Source: Poronia punctata
Lineage: Eukaryota; Ascomycota; Sordariomycetes; Xylariales; Xylariaceae
Assembly (NCBI GenBank): GCA_022579005.1
Contig: MU401529.1
Coordinates: 1 to 64,000, forward strand
Length of the DNA stretch: 64,000 bases
Direction: 5' to 3'
Position 1 is the stretch's first letter; each line of letters starts with the position of its first letter. The notes below the pieces were generated by a model that was not told where the DNA came from, ran no database searches, and saw only the letters and a list, made by a program, of their open reading frames with translations. Below, one piece after another: positions 25,562 to 36,534 of the stretch. The translations under genes and the position numbers were made by a program.

Positions 25562-28500
25562 ATGGACGAAATCCGTGAGCTACGGGAGCTCACGGACAAT
25601 TTTCACTTTTTTTCAGATGACGATGACGCGCACGGATTACGACCCCAAGCCCAGTCGCGTGAACATGGCGATCCTGTTCCAACCGTCGGGTTGCCCGACA
25701 TGGCGCGAGGCGCCGGCATCGATCGCAATGAATACTCTGACGATGGTAATTTGGATGACTATTGATTCTAGATGGTTGCGCTCTTTTACTGATATGATTA
25801 CTCTCAGACATCAAGCTCGTGTACGAGATAGTCGTGCGAGCTGAGACCATCTTAGCCGAAGAACTCACGCCATCTTCTCGCCTCCCGACGCACGCGCTTT
25901 TCCTTGCATACGACGAGATTCTCCCTGAATATGGATTGGATCCGAGCGAACGCCACATTAGCAAGCTGGTCTTCATGGTGGGCGGCGTTAAGGAATACGA
26001 CTCTGTTTTGGACAAGTTTAAGCAGATTATGGCAAAAATGAACATAACGCTGGACATTGAGGGACAACCGGACTCCGAATACGAGCGAGACTATACCGTT
26101 GAAAATCAGGCGGACCTTCCTGATGTCGCCGCAGCGTATCACGTTAACCGACACGCTGGAAACGCCCACGTCCTGGGTGATGACGAGTTTGATGGTTACA
26201 AATCCGGCGCCGATTCTATGCCGGAATCCCCAGCGGAGGCTCTTGATGCTGAAAGAGAGCGCCATCTTGCCGATAAAGCTGAAGCTTTTCGAAGGAGGCA
26301 TCACGCTCAGTTTTCTGCGGTGTCCATCCTCCGGCGCTGGCACGGCACTTCTACTTACCTCGAAAATCTATGCGCCCAGTCTGAAGCAGGACACGAGGAG
26401 GAACTCCTGGACGGCATTCCCGACAAAATTCGCATATGGCGGGCTCTCGCGGCGGCGGCAGCGGACCCAGCTCCTGGCGAAGCGCCCGCCAACACTTACT
26501 CGAAGCGTATGGAAACAGTATCAGCTCGTGCGCGCGAGATCTACTTGATCAAGAAAACTATAGCAAAATGGCGACATTTGACTGGGAGAACTGCCGAGAG
26601 AAGACGAGAAGCCAGAGCCCTAGCCGAACACATGGCATTGCAGAGACGAGACAGTGAAGAATTCAAGGAAAATTCGCATCTAGCACGTCTTGCTCAAAGA
26701 ACCTACAGAAACCTTGCCATGTCGCGCGCTTTCTCCGCCTGGTCTAACAGAGCCGATGAAGAAGTAGCTAAAGCTGATCTGGCCGCCAAAACCTACGAGA
26801 TGAGCCTTAAAGCAAAGGCTCTTGGCTTTTCTAAAAAGGGTTCCGCCTTAGATGCTATGAGGAGACTGTTGGCCAGCAAGGCTACGGGTCCTAGCGATCC
26901 TGTCGAGGAGGTACGGGATTCTACCCCTCTGAATCTTATTTTACCTTTACGATCCGTGGTGGGACACTCTGGCCTTCCAGAGGACGCACCTAGACCCCAT
27001 ACTTCACAAGGTCAACCTTCGCGTGCCATTACTGCTGCCCCTCCCCCGCAAGACAGAAGCTCCGTTGAGGACCAGACTGCTTCTGCGACCATGCGACCTT
27101 CTACGGTCATTCCTACTGCTTCTGAGCTATTGCCCCTTGCCACTGCTAATGCCGCCGCCGGCAACACCACCTTCATGCGGCCTCCAATGCAGCCTCCAGA
27201 CGTCAGCACAATTGTGGAGGAGGACGATGATGATCCCCCAGACGATGATCAATTGGACGAGCGCACCAAGTTAGCTCGAAGACATATTTTGCGGATGAGA
27301 TATTTTGGTGCATGGGAAAGGTACACAAGTGATAACGTTGCCAAAGTCGAGCAATTTGAAGACAAGAGGAAAGCCCAACGGCTTAGCCATTACGTAAGCA
27401 GGTGGCGAGAGGAAAATGCTTCGATTCGACAGCAGGCTGTTGAGAACAGGCTTGACTTTGAAGAAGCTAGAGTATACCAAAGGGCTATAGAAACAATTTC
27501 GAAATGGAGGGAAAACACAGATTCAGCGATACATTACGAGAGCGGCACCCTTCAACTCTACGCCGACCGAGCCGAATACTATCAGCGTATTACCACAGCG
27601 CTCCCTGTTTTGAGGCTCAAAGTCGATTTAGCCGAACAAAAGGATAGTTTGCTTGCATATTACGCACAGCGCAGCAATTATTACCTACGAGCTACCCAAG
27701 CCCTGTCGACTTGGAGGGAAATGGCGCCACCAATTTGCGAGGCGCATCAGCTTCAGCAGCAATACAGCGACCGCGCAAACTATTATTATAGAACACGGAA
27801 TACCATTGTTATGTGGAAGCAAAAGGCCAAGCAGAGACGGAAGGATAGACTACGAGAAGCACATATGGAGACCCGTCGCATTGTGAAGAAGGGTATGGGA
27901 CAACGATGCATCAAGCAATGGCGTGATGAACTCATATCGAGTTATGACCGCTGTGAGGATATGAATGCGGCTTTGAGGGAAGCTGTCGAGGATCGAGAAT
28001 GGCGACATGTTTCACGGGCGCTTGACACATGGCGTCTTCGTGCCCAAGAGCGTGTTGACGCGGTATTTATAGGCGAGGACATGCTTGTGCAGAAAGCTCT
28101 GAGTCGATGGCGAGACCAGGCAGCACTGCAAGTGGACTTGCAAGTGGAGGCCGAGGGACGTTGGGACGTAAAGACCAAATCGCGGGCTCTGAAGAATTGG
28201 AACCTCAGCTCTGTTCAGGGTGCTAATCGACCGGAGATGGTTGCCAACGCTTTGGAAAAGAAGGCGAGACGGCAATTACGACAAGGTTTCGAGACATGGT
28301 ATGGTCGAACAGCAGACAAGCTCGTTCCGATCGAGCTGCCCAACGGAACTTATGTGAATATGGGTCAGGTGGTCGAGGGCGCCCATCGGCGGGCTACCGA
28401 AGAGCGGGCGCGAGGCCTCTTGCAAAAATGGAGAGCAACGACAAAAGCCAGAGCACCGGCGGAGGCGGAAGATGTCTATGCCCCAACACCAGGCCGTCCC

Positions 28501-28671
28501 CGGCTGTTACTCGCGTCTCTCGGTAGAAGAGAGACTACGACACCGCTGGCACCTGTGCCTAGCCGTCCCCGTTTTCAGGCTCGAGACTCGGCAATGGGTA
28601 GATCAGACTTTACGGCAAGAGCTGCTCGCTCCGAACGTCCTAGAAACCTTCGAGTGTCTTGGGCGCCTTAA
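25562..28671 (+). CDS. Sfi1-like spindle-pole/centrin-binding protein
   Basis: Two exons, 25562-25745 and 25808-28671, give 1015 residues. A short acidic start (SDDDD) is followed by the N-terminal Sfi1-type block (VYEIVVRAETILAEELTPSSRLPTHALFLAYDEILPEYGL). Further on there is a long array of degenerate repeats with Trp-centred cores such as AFSAWSNRA, ALDTWRLRA, ALSRWRDQA, CIKQWRDE and ALKNWNLSS, spaced about 30-40 residues. By family knowledge such repeats form a long helix that binds centrin (Cdc31) at the spindle-pole-body half-bridge. A disordered Pro/Ser/Thr stretch near residues 370-480 splits the array. The C-terminus is basic and Pro-rich. No enzymatic motif is present. Confidence 0.88.
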
Positions 28672-29427
28672 GAGATGATACGACCTATTATTCTCGTCAT
28701 TGTGTAGCTACTGATCTAAACATGTTAAAATGCATGGTAAAGGAATGCCATCAGTAATACTAATTACCTAGCTAAAGACAAAAAAAAGCAGATAATTACA
28801 GCAGAACAAAGTCAAGGTCCCGGCTGAAAGTGCGGGTCTAATTGTATGTAACCTTAGTACAGTACGATGGTTCCGTAGGTCGGACTGAGAGTAAGTAGGT
28901 GCCTAAGGTTACCTCACGTCATCACGCACCTGCAGCTACCAATAATTCAAGCAATTTAGGGGACATTGACGCGGGTCATCCGTCGCAACCGACCCAGGGT
29001 GTTTTAAGCTTGGCCAATAATATCTCTTCCCCTCTGTCTCCCGGCATGTACGATATAGGTACTTCCATCTACGTGTACTATTAAAAAGGTAGTTACAGTT
29101 CTTACTCATGTGTACCATATTGGACGGCATTTGGCTCAGATGCTTCATCGTATGCTTCTGTTGAATCCATAAACCTTTGTGCCAATAGTAGAATGGAAGT
29201 GTAAAAACTGGTATCCTGCGGAGTTGGTAGTTGTAAAAAGCCGGAGCAGGTAGATCTAGCGTTGTGCGCATGTCAAGTCAACCCGATCTTCCTCTTTCAA
29301 ATCAGTCTCGTATCAGTTTTACGGTGGTTGCGAAACGCGCCTCTCGCTCCGACGTTGCTCTCTACTTCGCACCTGCCGACAAGCCGCTTAGCAATGTTAA
29401 ATTATATCGACGATACGCGCCGATAGT
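28672..29427. other. Intergenic
   Basis: This 756-base spacer holds the 3' region of the Sfi1-like gene and the Rav1 promoter. No gene is supported. Confidence 0.5.
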
Positions 29428-32400
29428 ATGAAGGGTGTCCTTCCGGGGAAGCCAGAAGCTAGCCTTCAAGCTATCTCGACTGGGTGCTGGGACGGCATTC
29501 GGGTTATTGTATACATCACTGGAAATGCGCTCTCTATTCTCTCCGACCCGAATACGTTGATACAGACCATCTACGACGACGACGATCGCAAGCTTGAATC
29601 CGTTGTTTTCGACGAGTCGTCGGGGAAGATAGCGACGTGTACAGATGCGACCGTCAGGGTATATCGACCGTTGGGACATGCGGATGACTCGCTCAAGGTA
29701 AGCATATGTGCGCCAGCGAATCTTAAGATCGTGCTACGAATGATGGGCGTAGGGATGAGGCTAACAGTAACCAGTGGGCATTACAGGCTTCTTTCGAGGT
29801 CGAACGAGCTTCGACACCCGCTACGCTTTCGTGGGGTAGCTCCGAAGAGCTCCTCGTCGGCCGAGACTCACTCTGGCTCTACAATACATCCTCCACGCCT
29901 CCGATTTGTCACTGGAAACAAAGATTAGCGAACCCGGCAAAACATGCGCTTCTTTCCTACGATTCGTCTTGTATCGCGTCCGTTGGCTACCATGACCGCC
30001 TGGTCAAGATATGGCGAAGGTTAAACTTTGGCTTCGAAGAGGTTCACTTCGAATACGGCTATCTACCACACCCACGTGCCGTGACGAGCCTACAATGGCG
30101 TAAACCCTTCCACGTCGACCAGTCGATCGAGAACGTCTTATATACTTTTTGCGCCGATAATACATTGCGGATATGGTATGGCGCACACCACGGCCCGTCG
30201 CTCCGCCTTTGGGGAAAGCTCGATCTGGGAGGCGCGATACCGCCAGATCCTAGTTCTAGTAGCCGGGATATGAGGTGGGCTTTTATCCTTAGTCAGAGAG
30301 ATCTTGCGCATGCGACGGAGCGAGTCATCCAAGACCAAGGAGACGGCCAAGAAAAGGAGGACGTGGCCCTCCAGTACCTGTTGTCAATCGCTAATAGGGA
30401 CACGGAAATATGCGTTGTACTCGATGGCCATGGAAGCATGTCTGCATGGGCATTGGAGAATATTAGTAGCAATCCAAGGGGAACCAACAATATCGACAAT
30501 GTCGCATTCGTCAAGTCAAAGGACTTTGATTTCCTCGATCCGTCAACCACACCTCCTCACGTCGAGATTCTGAGCTACTGCAACAAACACTCAGGGCATC
30601 TCCATGTCCTATTTCATCACTTAGACGGGCAAGTCGAAGCCTTCGAGAGTAATATTGCGAACCTGCTAGATCCGACACAAAGACCTGGCCGTTTAATCCA
30701 TCGAGCCACATGGTCTGGTCATTCCGGGCCGATCAAGAAGATCGTCCGAAACTTCAGTGGGCGTGCTATAGTCTCACGAACTGAAAAGGGCGAGACTATC
30801 GTCTGGAACCACCATCGAGGCAAGCTCCTCCGGCACAATATCGTTTCCGAGCCACGGCATATCCATCGAATTTGTTTAATCAGGGGTGGCCGTTTCGTTA
30901 TTCTTCTCCACCATGATACGATTTCAGTGTGGGATTGCAGAACCCCTATCCACAGTCTGCTCGGAGATTGCAAGTATAAAGTATCGGGCAAACCGCTCTG
31001 CGTCTTAGTGCTTCCTCGGCAGAAAGTCGACGAGGTCTCTATTGCTCATGTAGCCACTATCACATCCGAGAAGAAAGGGATAGTATGGGAGATACGGCTA
31101 CCCTTAGAGCCTGGCGCCGAGGGGGCAAACAGCAATGGGCACGGACGAGCTATCCGAGAGTTCTGTACCTTCGAGTTGAAGGATGCGGGGGATCTTGCTT
31201 ACGTCCTGCCTGTAGATCCTGCCGGCTCGAAACCGATTATATCTGGTTTTCTCGATGTGTTCGCGCGTGATGTGGCAGTCTCCTACACGCGTGACGGGCG
31301 CGTCGACTTCTGGACAGCTAGAGTAGACGGCGACAGGGGCCGGGTCGAGTGGCTTTCGACGTCTTCGATGGAAACGGGCGTGTCGCAACCTGCTCTGATA
31401 AGTGGTAGCACGATAAAAAGAGCTGCACTTGTCAACCAAGATCGCTCAGCAGTGACGATCTGGGACATTCGAGGTGCTCGTCTAGAATACCAACAGAACT
31501 TCGAAAGCCATAACAGGGTTCAAGATCTTGATTGGACTTCAACGCCGGATTCGCAGTCTATACTTGCAGTGGGATTCCCGTATAAAGTGGTCCTGCTTTC
31601 ACAGATGCGCTTCGACTACCTGAACAAGGGACCGGCTTGGGCTCCGATCCGAGAGATCACCATCAGGGAGTTCACACCGCACCCGATCGGTGATTCGACG
31701 TGGTTGAACGACGGTAGCCTCATCATCGGCGCTGGTAACCAGTTGTTCTTGTACGACAGGAAGCTAGAAGAAACCAGCTCTCTGGTCACGAGCGTGCGAA
31801 CAACACATAATAAGTCGACAAATCGAGACTTGTTTGAAGTAGTACAGAAGCTTAATGGGCCGCTGCCGGTGTTCCATCCTCAATTTCTCAGCCAGTGTAT
31901 CCTGGCAGGGAAGGATAGGATGGTGAAGCGAATTCTCTCGGCGTTGAATCACACGCTAAAATATTACGTCGAAGGCGATGCCGTTGACGATTATCTCGGC
32001 CTTGACTTGTCCGAGTTTTACTTGAGTGACCGCGTAAGTTCTCCTAGGTAGGACATGGTTGACTTACATCCACTGATGAGTATTCTCTAGTCTAATAGTG
32101 GTGCCGGTTACAAAAACCAGTCATATCTTGGGGGTGGTATGTCGGTAGACGAAGAGGAAGAGATATTCACAGAAGAAGTTGCGGTCAGCATATGTGAAAA
32201 ACTGCAGGGAATACCGCTGCCACAGCTGTCCGGCCATGAACAGATCCAGCTCGTGGATATGGTTGAATGTGCCGGTTACGTGGAGAAGCAGCGGAGGTCG
32301 CTGGACGAGAACGGATACCGATTCATGGTTTTCTTCCGACAACACGCATTGCGAAAGGGCAGGGTGAACGAAATCCACATGTCGTGGCGAGAAACCAACT

Positions 32401-33834
32401 GGGCCTATCATTCGACTAGCCAAGACATTCTACTGGATTTTGTAACGCGCAATTATCACGGCACAATGTCATGGCAAGATGCGCGGGAGAGCGGCATATT
32501 CATGTGGCTAACTGATGCCAATGCTGTGGTAAGTTTGTAGCCATCCTCCTTTTCTTTTGCCCCCTTCTCTCACTTCCCTTGTGGCCAGAAACTAAGATTG
32601 TCTTTAGAAAGCTCAGTTCGAGGTGATAGCTCGCAACGAATATACGAAGAGCGAGATAAAGAACCCAGTTGACTGCAGTCTATTCTACCTTGCTCTAAAG
32701 AAGAAGACTGTTCTTCAGGGCTTGTGGCGTATGGCCAGCTGGAACAAGGAGCAAAAAGCAACGCAACGACTGTTGGCAAATAACTTTGATGATCCCAAAT
32801 GGAAGACAACGGCGCTGAAGAATGCATATGCTCTTCTTAGTAAACGTCGATTCCGTGAGTTGCATGCCTCTACTACCTACTTACCCGCATTACTTTGTCT
32901 GTGTACGAATACTAATATATGGAGAAGAATACGCAGCTGCCTTTTTTCTCTTGGCCGATCACTTGCAGGACGCAGTGAATGTCTGCCTTAACCAGATCAA
33001 AGATTTACAGCTTGCCATCACCATTGCTCGGGTCTACGAAGGTGATACAGGCTCAGTCTTGGCGAGGCTTTTGGAAAATGAAGTCTTGGCCGTAGCTTCA
33101 CAAGAGGGAAACCGTTGGCTTGCCTCCTGGGCGTTCTGGATGCTGAAAAGAAGGGATATGGCTGTCCGAGCGCTTATTGTAAGTCCAACCTGTCTGTCCT
33201 TGTAGAGAAAGGACTGCCTGTCCTCTCCTCTTGAAGAAAGAAAGGTTAGCGCTGTAAGCTAACATGACGAAACAGACACCCGTCTTTACCCTTCTGGATA
33301 CGCCGGCATCTCCGGACCTCAAGGCTAAGCTCTTCCTCACAGACGACCCGGCTCTCATCGTCTTATATTCACAACTACGGCAGAAGAGTCTTTTGACACT
33401 CCGTGGGGCGTCGAAAGTGACACCTCGAACAGAATGGGATTTTGTCATGCACAATGCAGGCCTATACGACCGTATGGGTTGCGACCTACTAGGTCTTGAC
33501 CTCGGTACGCAAAACAACACTCTTTCCCACCCCTTCCCTACCCATCGGCGAAAAGAAAAACATTGGATGGCCTATCCGTTCATTACTGACGTTCCGTATA
33601 GTTCGTAACTGGGAATTCCTCCGGCACCCTACGGCTGGACAAGGCATGAGTGGGGACATTGTAGACCCGTCAAAGTTACTTCGCCGTCGTAGCTCGCTCA
33701 TTGTACAGGATATCCCCGTGACTCCGACCGTGCCCGGGGATATGAAGACTGGGGGCCACACTGTCAGGCGGCCTCCGGCGAGCGTGTTCGAGGAGCCTGA
33801 CGCGAATTCCTTGTTGGATTCCTTTGGCTTCTAA
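29428..33834 (+). CDS. rav1: RAVE complex subunit Rav1 (V-ATPase assembly regulator)
   Basis: Seven exons (29428-29697, 29775-32033, 32091-32528, 32608-32854, 32928-33178, 33276-33504, 33602-33834) sum to 1308 residues with every junction in frame. The N-terminal half is WD40-like (HDRLVKIWRR, NTLRIWYG, DTISVWDCR, SAVTIWDIRG). The second half carries the conserved Rav1p C-terminal domain, including FLSQCILAGKDRMVKRILSAL, WKTTALKNAYALLSKRRFQYAAAFFLLADHLQDA and LDLVRNWEFLRHP. By family knowledge Rav1 works with Skp1 and Rav2 to reassemble V1 and Vo sectors of the vacuolar ATPase, and animal DMXL proteins are homologues. The introns cluster in the C-terminal half and are 57-97 bases long. The first intron has CTAAC close to its acceptor. 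Confidence 0.94.
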
Positions 33835-34100
33835 TCCAGGTCTAGGTCTAGGCCTTGGTTTCTTGATAGCTATATTATTATTGCGTATTATGGGATGTAG
33901 TTTATGTATTACTCTGTTGTTGATCGTCTCTGTTTGATGGTCTGGACGGAAAAGCAATAAGATTAATCATTCACCTATTCTGTTAAGCATACTAAGTAGG
34001 ATGGGCCGTGAATATATATCTTGATCGATATGTGTCAGTACGTAGATAGGCGGGACAACAGGGTAGACCCCGGAGATGATTACCGGACTTGCCCCCTCAT

Positions 34101-34101
<1 letters not shown>

Positions 34102-34145
<44 letters not shown>

Positions 34146-34156
34146 CNNNNNNNNNN
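34102..34156. repeat. G44 homopolymer running into an assembly gap (10 N)
   Basis: A run of 44 G at 34102-34145 is followed by one C and ten N (34147-34156). Short-insert reads often fail or slip in such tracts, so both the run length and the gap size are unreliable. Open frames that appear to cross this stretch encode only polyglycine and are artefacts. Confidence 0.95.
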
Positions 34157-34248
34157 TTTTATATTTATCTTTGGTATATTGTTCTTTCCGATTATCTTGG
34201 GCAACAACGGTTTCCCCCGGTTTTTTTTTCCCTACATTCCCCAACCAT

Positions 34249-34273
34249 CCCCCCCCCCCCCCCCCCCCCCCCC
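34249..34273. repeat. C25 homopolymer
   Basis: Twenty-five C lie about 90 bases after the gap, opposite in sense to the G44 run. Together the two could form a long G:C hairpin or, more simply, mark a locally misassembled region. Confidence 0.9.
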
Positions 34274-34343
34274 GGGCACAGACAAGATTTAACTTAATCC
34301 TAGGATAGAATATATATATACCTCTTTAACATATAGTACCAGT

Positions 34344-34489
34344 GGCTACAGCGGAATGGCCTAGCGGTACATCCTTTATCTCATATCATTATATTATACC
34401 TATATTCTTAACTCTATATCCCTTACTCCTCATCGCTAGGACCCGGGGGTTCGACTCCCTCGGTGGCCAATTATGTTCACTTTTTTTTT
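34344..34489 (+). tRNA. tRNA-like gene, possibly intron-containing; identity unresolved
   Basis: A perfect pol III B box, GGTTCGACTCC, at 34448-34458 sits in a good T arm (GGGGG/CCCTC around TTCGACT). An A-box-like TGGCCTAGCGG lies at 34357-34367. The 3' end GGTGGCC A at 34462-34469 can pair with GGCTACA at 34344-34350 with one mismatch and one wobble pair. A run of nine T at 34481-34489 would terminate pol III. The D and anticodon arms do not fold cleanly: CCTAGCG and CGCTAGG pair across an A+T-rich insert of about 68 bases. It may be a tRNA with a large intron or a decayed copy. I cannot name the amino acid. Confidence 0.4.
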
Positions 34490-34927
34490 CTTCTTTTTTC
34501 CCCCCATGTTTATTCTTAGTTTACTTTTCAATTGACGGGAATCTATTTCTCTACCGATAATTGTATGTATATATGCGTCCAAGGTATTTAGTCTTAAGTG
34601 TAATATTTTGAAGCGTCCGGCGTAAATCTCCGGTACACATCGGAGTGGACCTCACCAAGGAAGACAAGACTTGCCTCGGATGTATGTAGTTATTGGTGGA
34701 GTCTGCCTCGAGAAGCCGGAATGGGTTGATTGATGATTATCGCCGACTACGCCCGGGAAAAGAAAGTGAGGTTGGTTGTATTTCTACAGGAGGTTGTTAG
34801 TATAAGAGAATGCCGCTCGACTTCACTTACAGGTGAAGCTTTTATAAACGTCTATCTTTAAACATTCTATAACCTAACAAATATCTATCCCACCTCACTT
34901 CATCCATTCATTCATTCATTCATTAAA

Positions 34928-35857
34928 ATGGCATCGTCACCCTCCCCCTTTCCCGAAATGCCCATAAGCGGCATCAAATTCCCCAACACACCCATCATCA
35001 TCGCCGCCTTTTCATTCACGAAAAAACACACTTCGGAAGCAATATACAACCATTGCGTGCGCAGCGCTTACTGGTCTCTTATCCTGGCCAAGAAACTCGC
35101 GCCATTGGCCGACGCGGATGTGGGTTTGGATATGGAGGTTGTGGTGTTGGCGTGTATTTTACATGATATGGGTTGGGCAGATGATAAGGAGGGGGTTTTG
35201 TTGTCGTCGGGATATAAACGGTTCGAGGTGGATGGTGCGGATATCGCGAGGAGGTGGGTGGAAGGGTATGGAGGGGAGGAGTGGGATAGGGGGAGGGTGC
35301 AGAGGGTTTGGGATGCTATTGCTTGTAAGTCTTTTACTTCTTCTTTTCTTCTTCTTTTTTACCCCCCCCCCCTTTTCCCTGGTTGTAACTCCTGGACTAC
35401 CTAGACTAGACTAGACTAGACTAACATGTATGATGTACTAGTCCACACATCCGTATCAATCGCCCCCTTTGGATCCCTCGAAGTAGCGACTGCTCACTTG
35501 GGTATCTCTGCGGATTTTGCCGGACCGAGATTCCCTTCTGATCCTTGGGCTGATCCCTCTACCACTTCTGATGAAGTAGGTGCCGTGATCACGGTGGAAG
35601 AGTTTAGAGAAGTTGTTCGTTGCTTCCCTTATGCGGGGTTCGGCGAGCAAGGGGTTAGGGATATCCTTTGTGGATTGTGTCGCGAGAAGCCGGCTACGAC
35701 GTTTGATAATTTCGTGGGGAATTTCGGGAGGGAGTTTGGGGTTGATGGGAGGGGGGAGGATAGGGAGGTTTATGAGGGGATGTGGTTGAGGGCTAATGCT
35801 ACGCGGAATGTTACGGGGGGTTTTGAGTTTTTGGAGGGTTTGTTGAGGGAGGAGTGA
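34928..35857 (+). CDS. HD-domain protein, cyanamide hydratase-like
   Basis: Two exons, 34928-35324 and 35442-35857, give 270 residues. The metal-binding HD signature is visible: H42 in YNHCVRSAYWS, H79-D80 in ACILHDMGWAD, and H134 in AIAFHTSVSIA right after the splice. This arrangement matches fungal cyanamide hydratase/DDI2-type enzymes, which add water to cyanamide to give urea; the true substrate is not certain. The intron contains a C9 run and four CTAGA repeats (35401-35420). Codon use in the second half of both exons is strongly G-biased (GGG, GTT, TTG, AGG), unlike the C-ending codons of the start and of neighbours. This could mean recent transfer or weak codon selection. Confidence 0.82.
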
Positions 35858-36534
35858 GTGAGTGGAAGATAAGGTTGAATTTTGTTGGTATTGTTTGTGT
35901 TGGTAATACCGTAAAGATGCTGATATCTTGATTTTGTGACTTTCTTGTAAGGTGTGAAGGAAATTCAAGTTCCTCTAGGTTAGATAGTCCAGCTACGTAT
36001 GGTTTGTGATAGCTTGACGTCTATCATGGGGACAGTTAAGAGGCCGAGCTTTCAATAGAGTATATACTCTGTGATCTAATGTTTGTCTATAATTTATCTA
36101 CTCAGTATATACGTACAAAGAAGTCGTCGTTATGTGGGTGGCATTGATGAAGTTAGCAATGTTACAATGATATCCATCCCCATCAAGGACCCTTGAACAA
36201 AAGAAATCTTGGCGCATCAAAAGGGTTGTGGATACCGCCAAGCGGGCTAGCGACGCGCTATCACACCTGTCAACCTATCGGGAGTTGCTGTCATCCAATA
36301 TAGCGGGATCCACCCATGACATCTTGTCGCTTGGTAATCGGAGCTCTGTACTCGTAAATTACCCCAGAACCACCTATTCTTCGTCTTCATTGTTCTCTCT
36401 ATTATGTTTTTGATCAATCCCGGATATCAATCATGAAAATACGGGAATGAGAAGTGTGATATACGTCTATAATTCTTGAAGGCCGTCGCGGTAAAAACTA
36501 CGTATGCCCAAACCGGCCAAACATTACCATTTCA
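35858..36534. other. Intergenic
   Basis: This 677-base spacer holds no supported gene. One TACTCGTA copy lies at 36349-36356. Confidence 0.5.

Larger units (their letters stand above)
33835..34927. other. Intergenic with assembly gap, homopolymers and tRNA-like sequence
   Basis: This holds the Rav1 3' region, a G44 run, a 10-base gap, a C25 run, a tRNA-like sequence with a T-run behind it, and the promoter of the HD-domain gene ending in five CATT repeats (34906-34925). No protein gene is supported. Confidence 0.6.

Noticed and set aside
34021..34308. Open frames spanning the G44 run and the gap
   Set aside because: They translate a homopolymer and unknown bases (polyglycine, X, polyproline).
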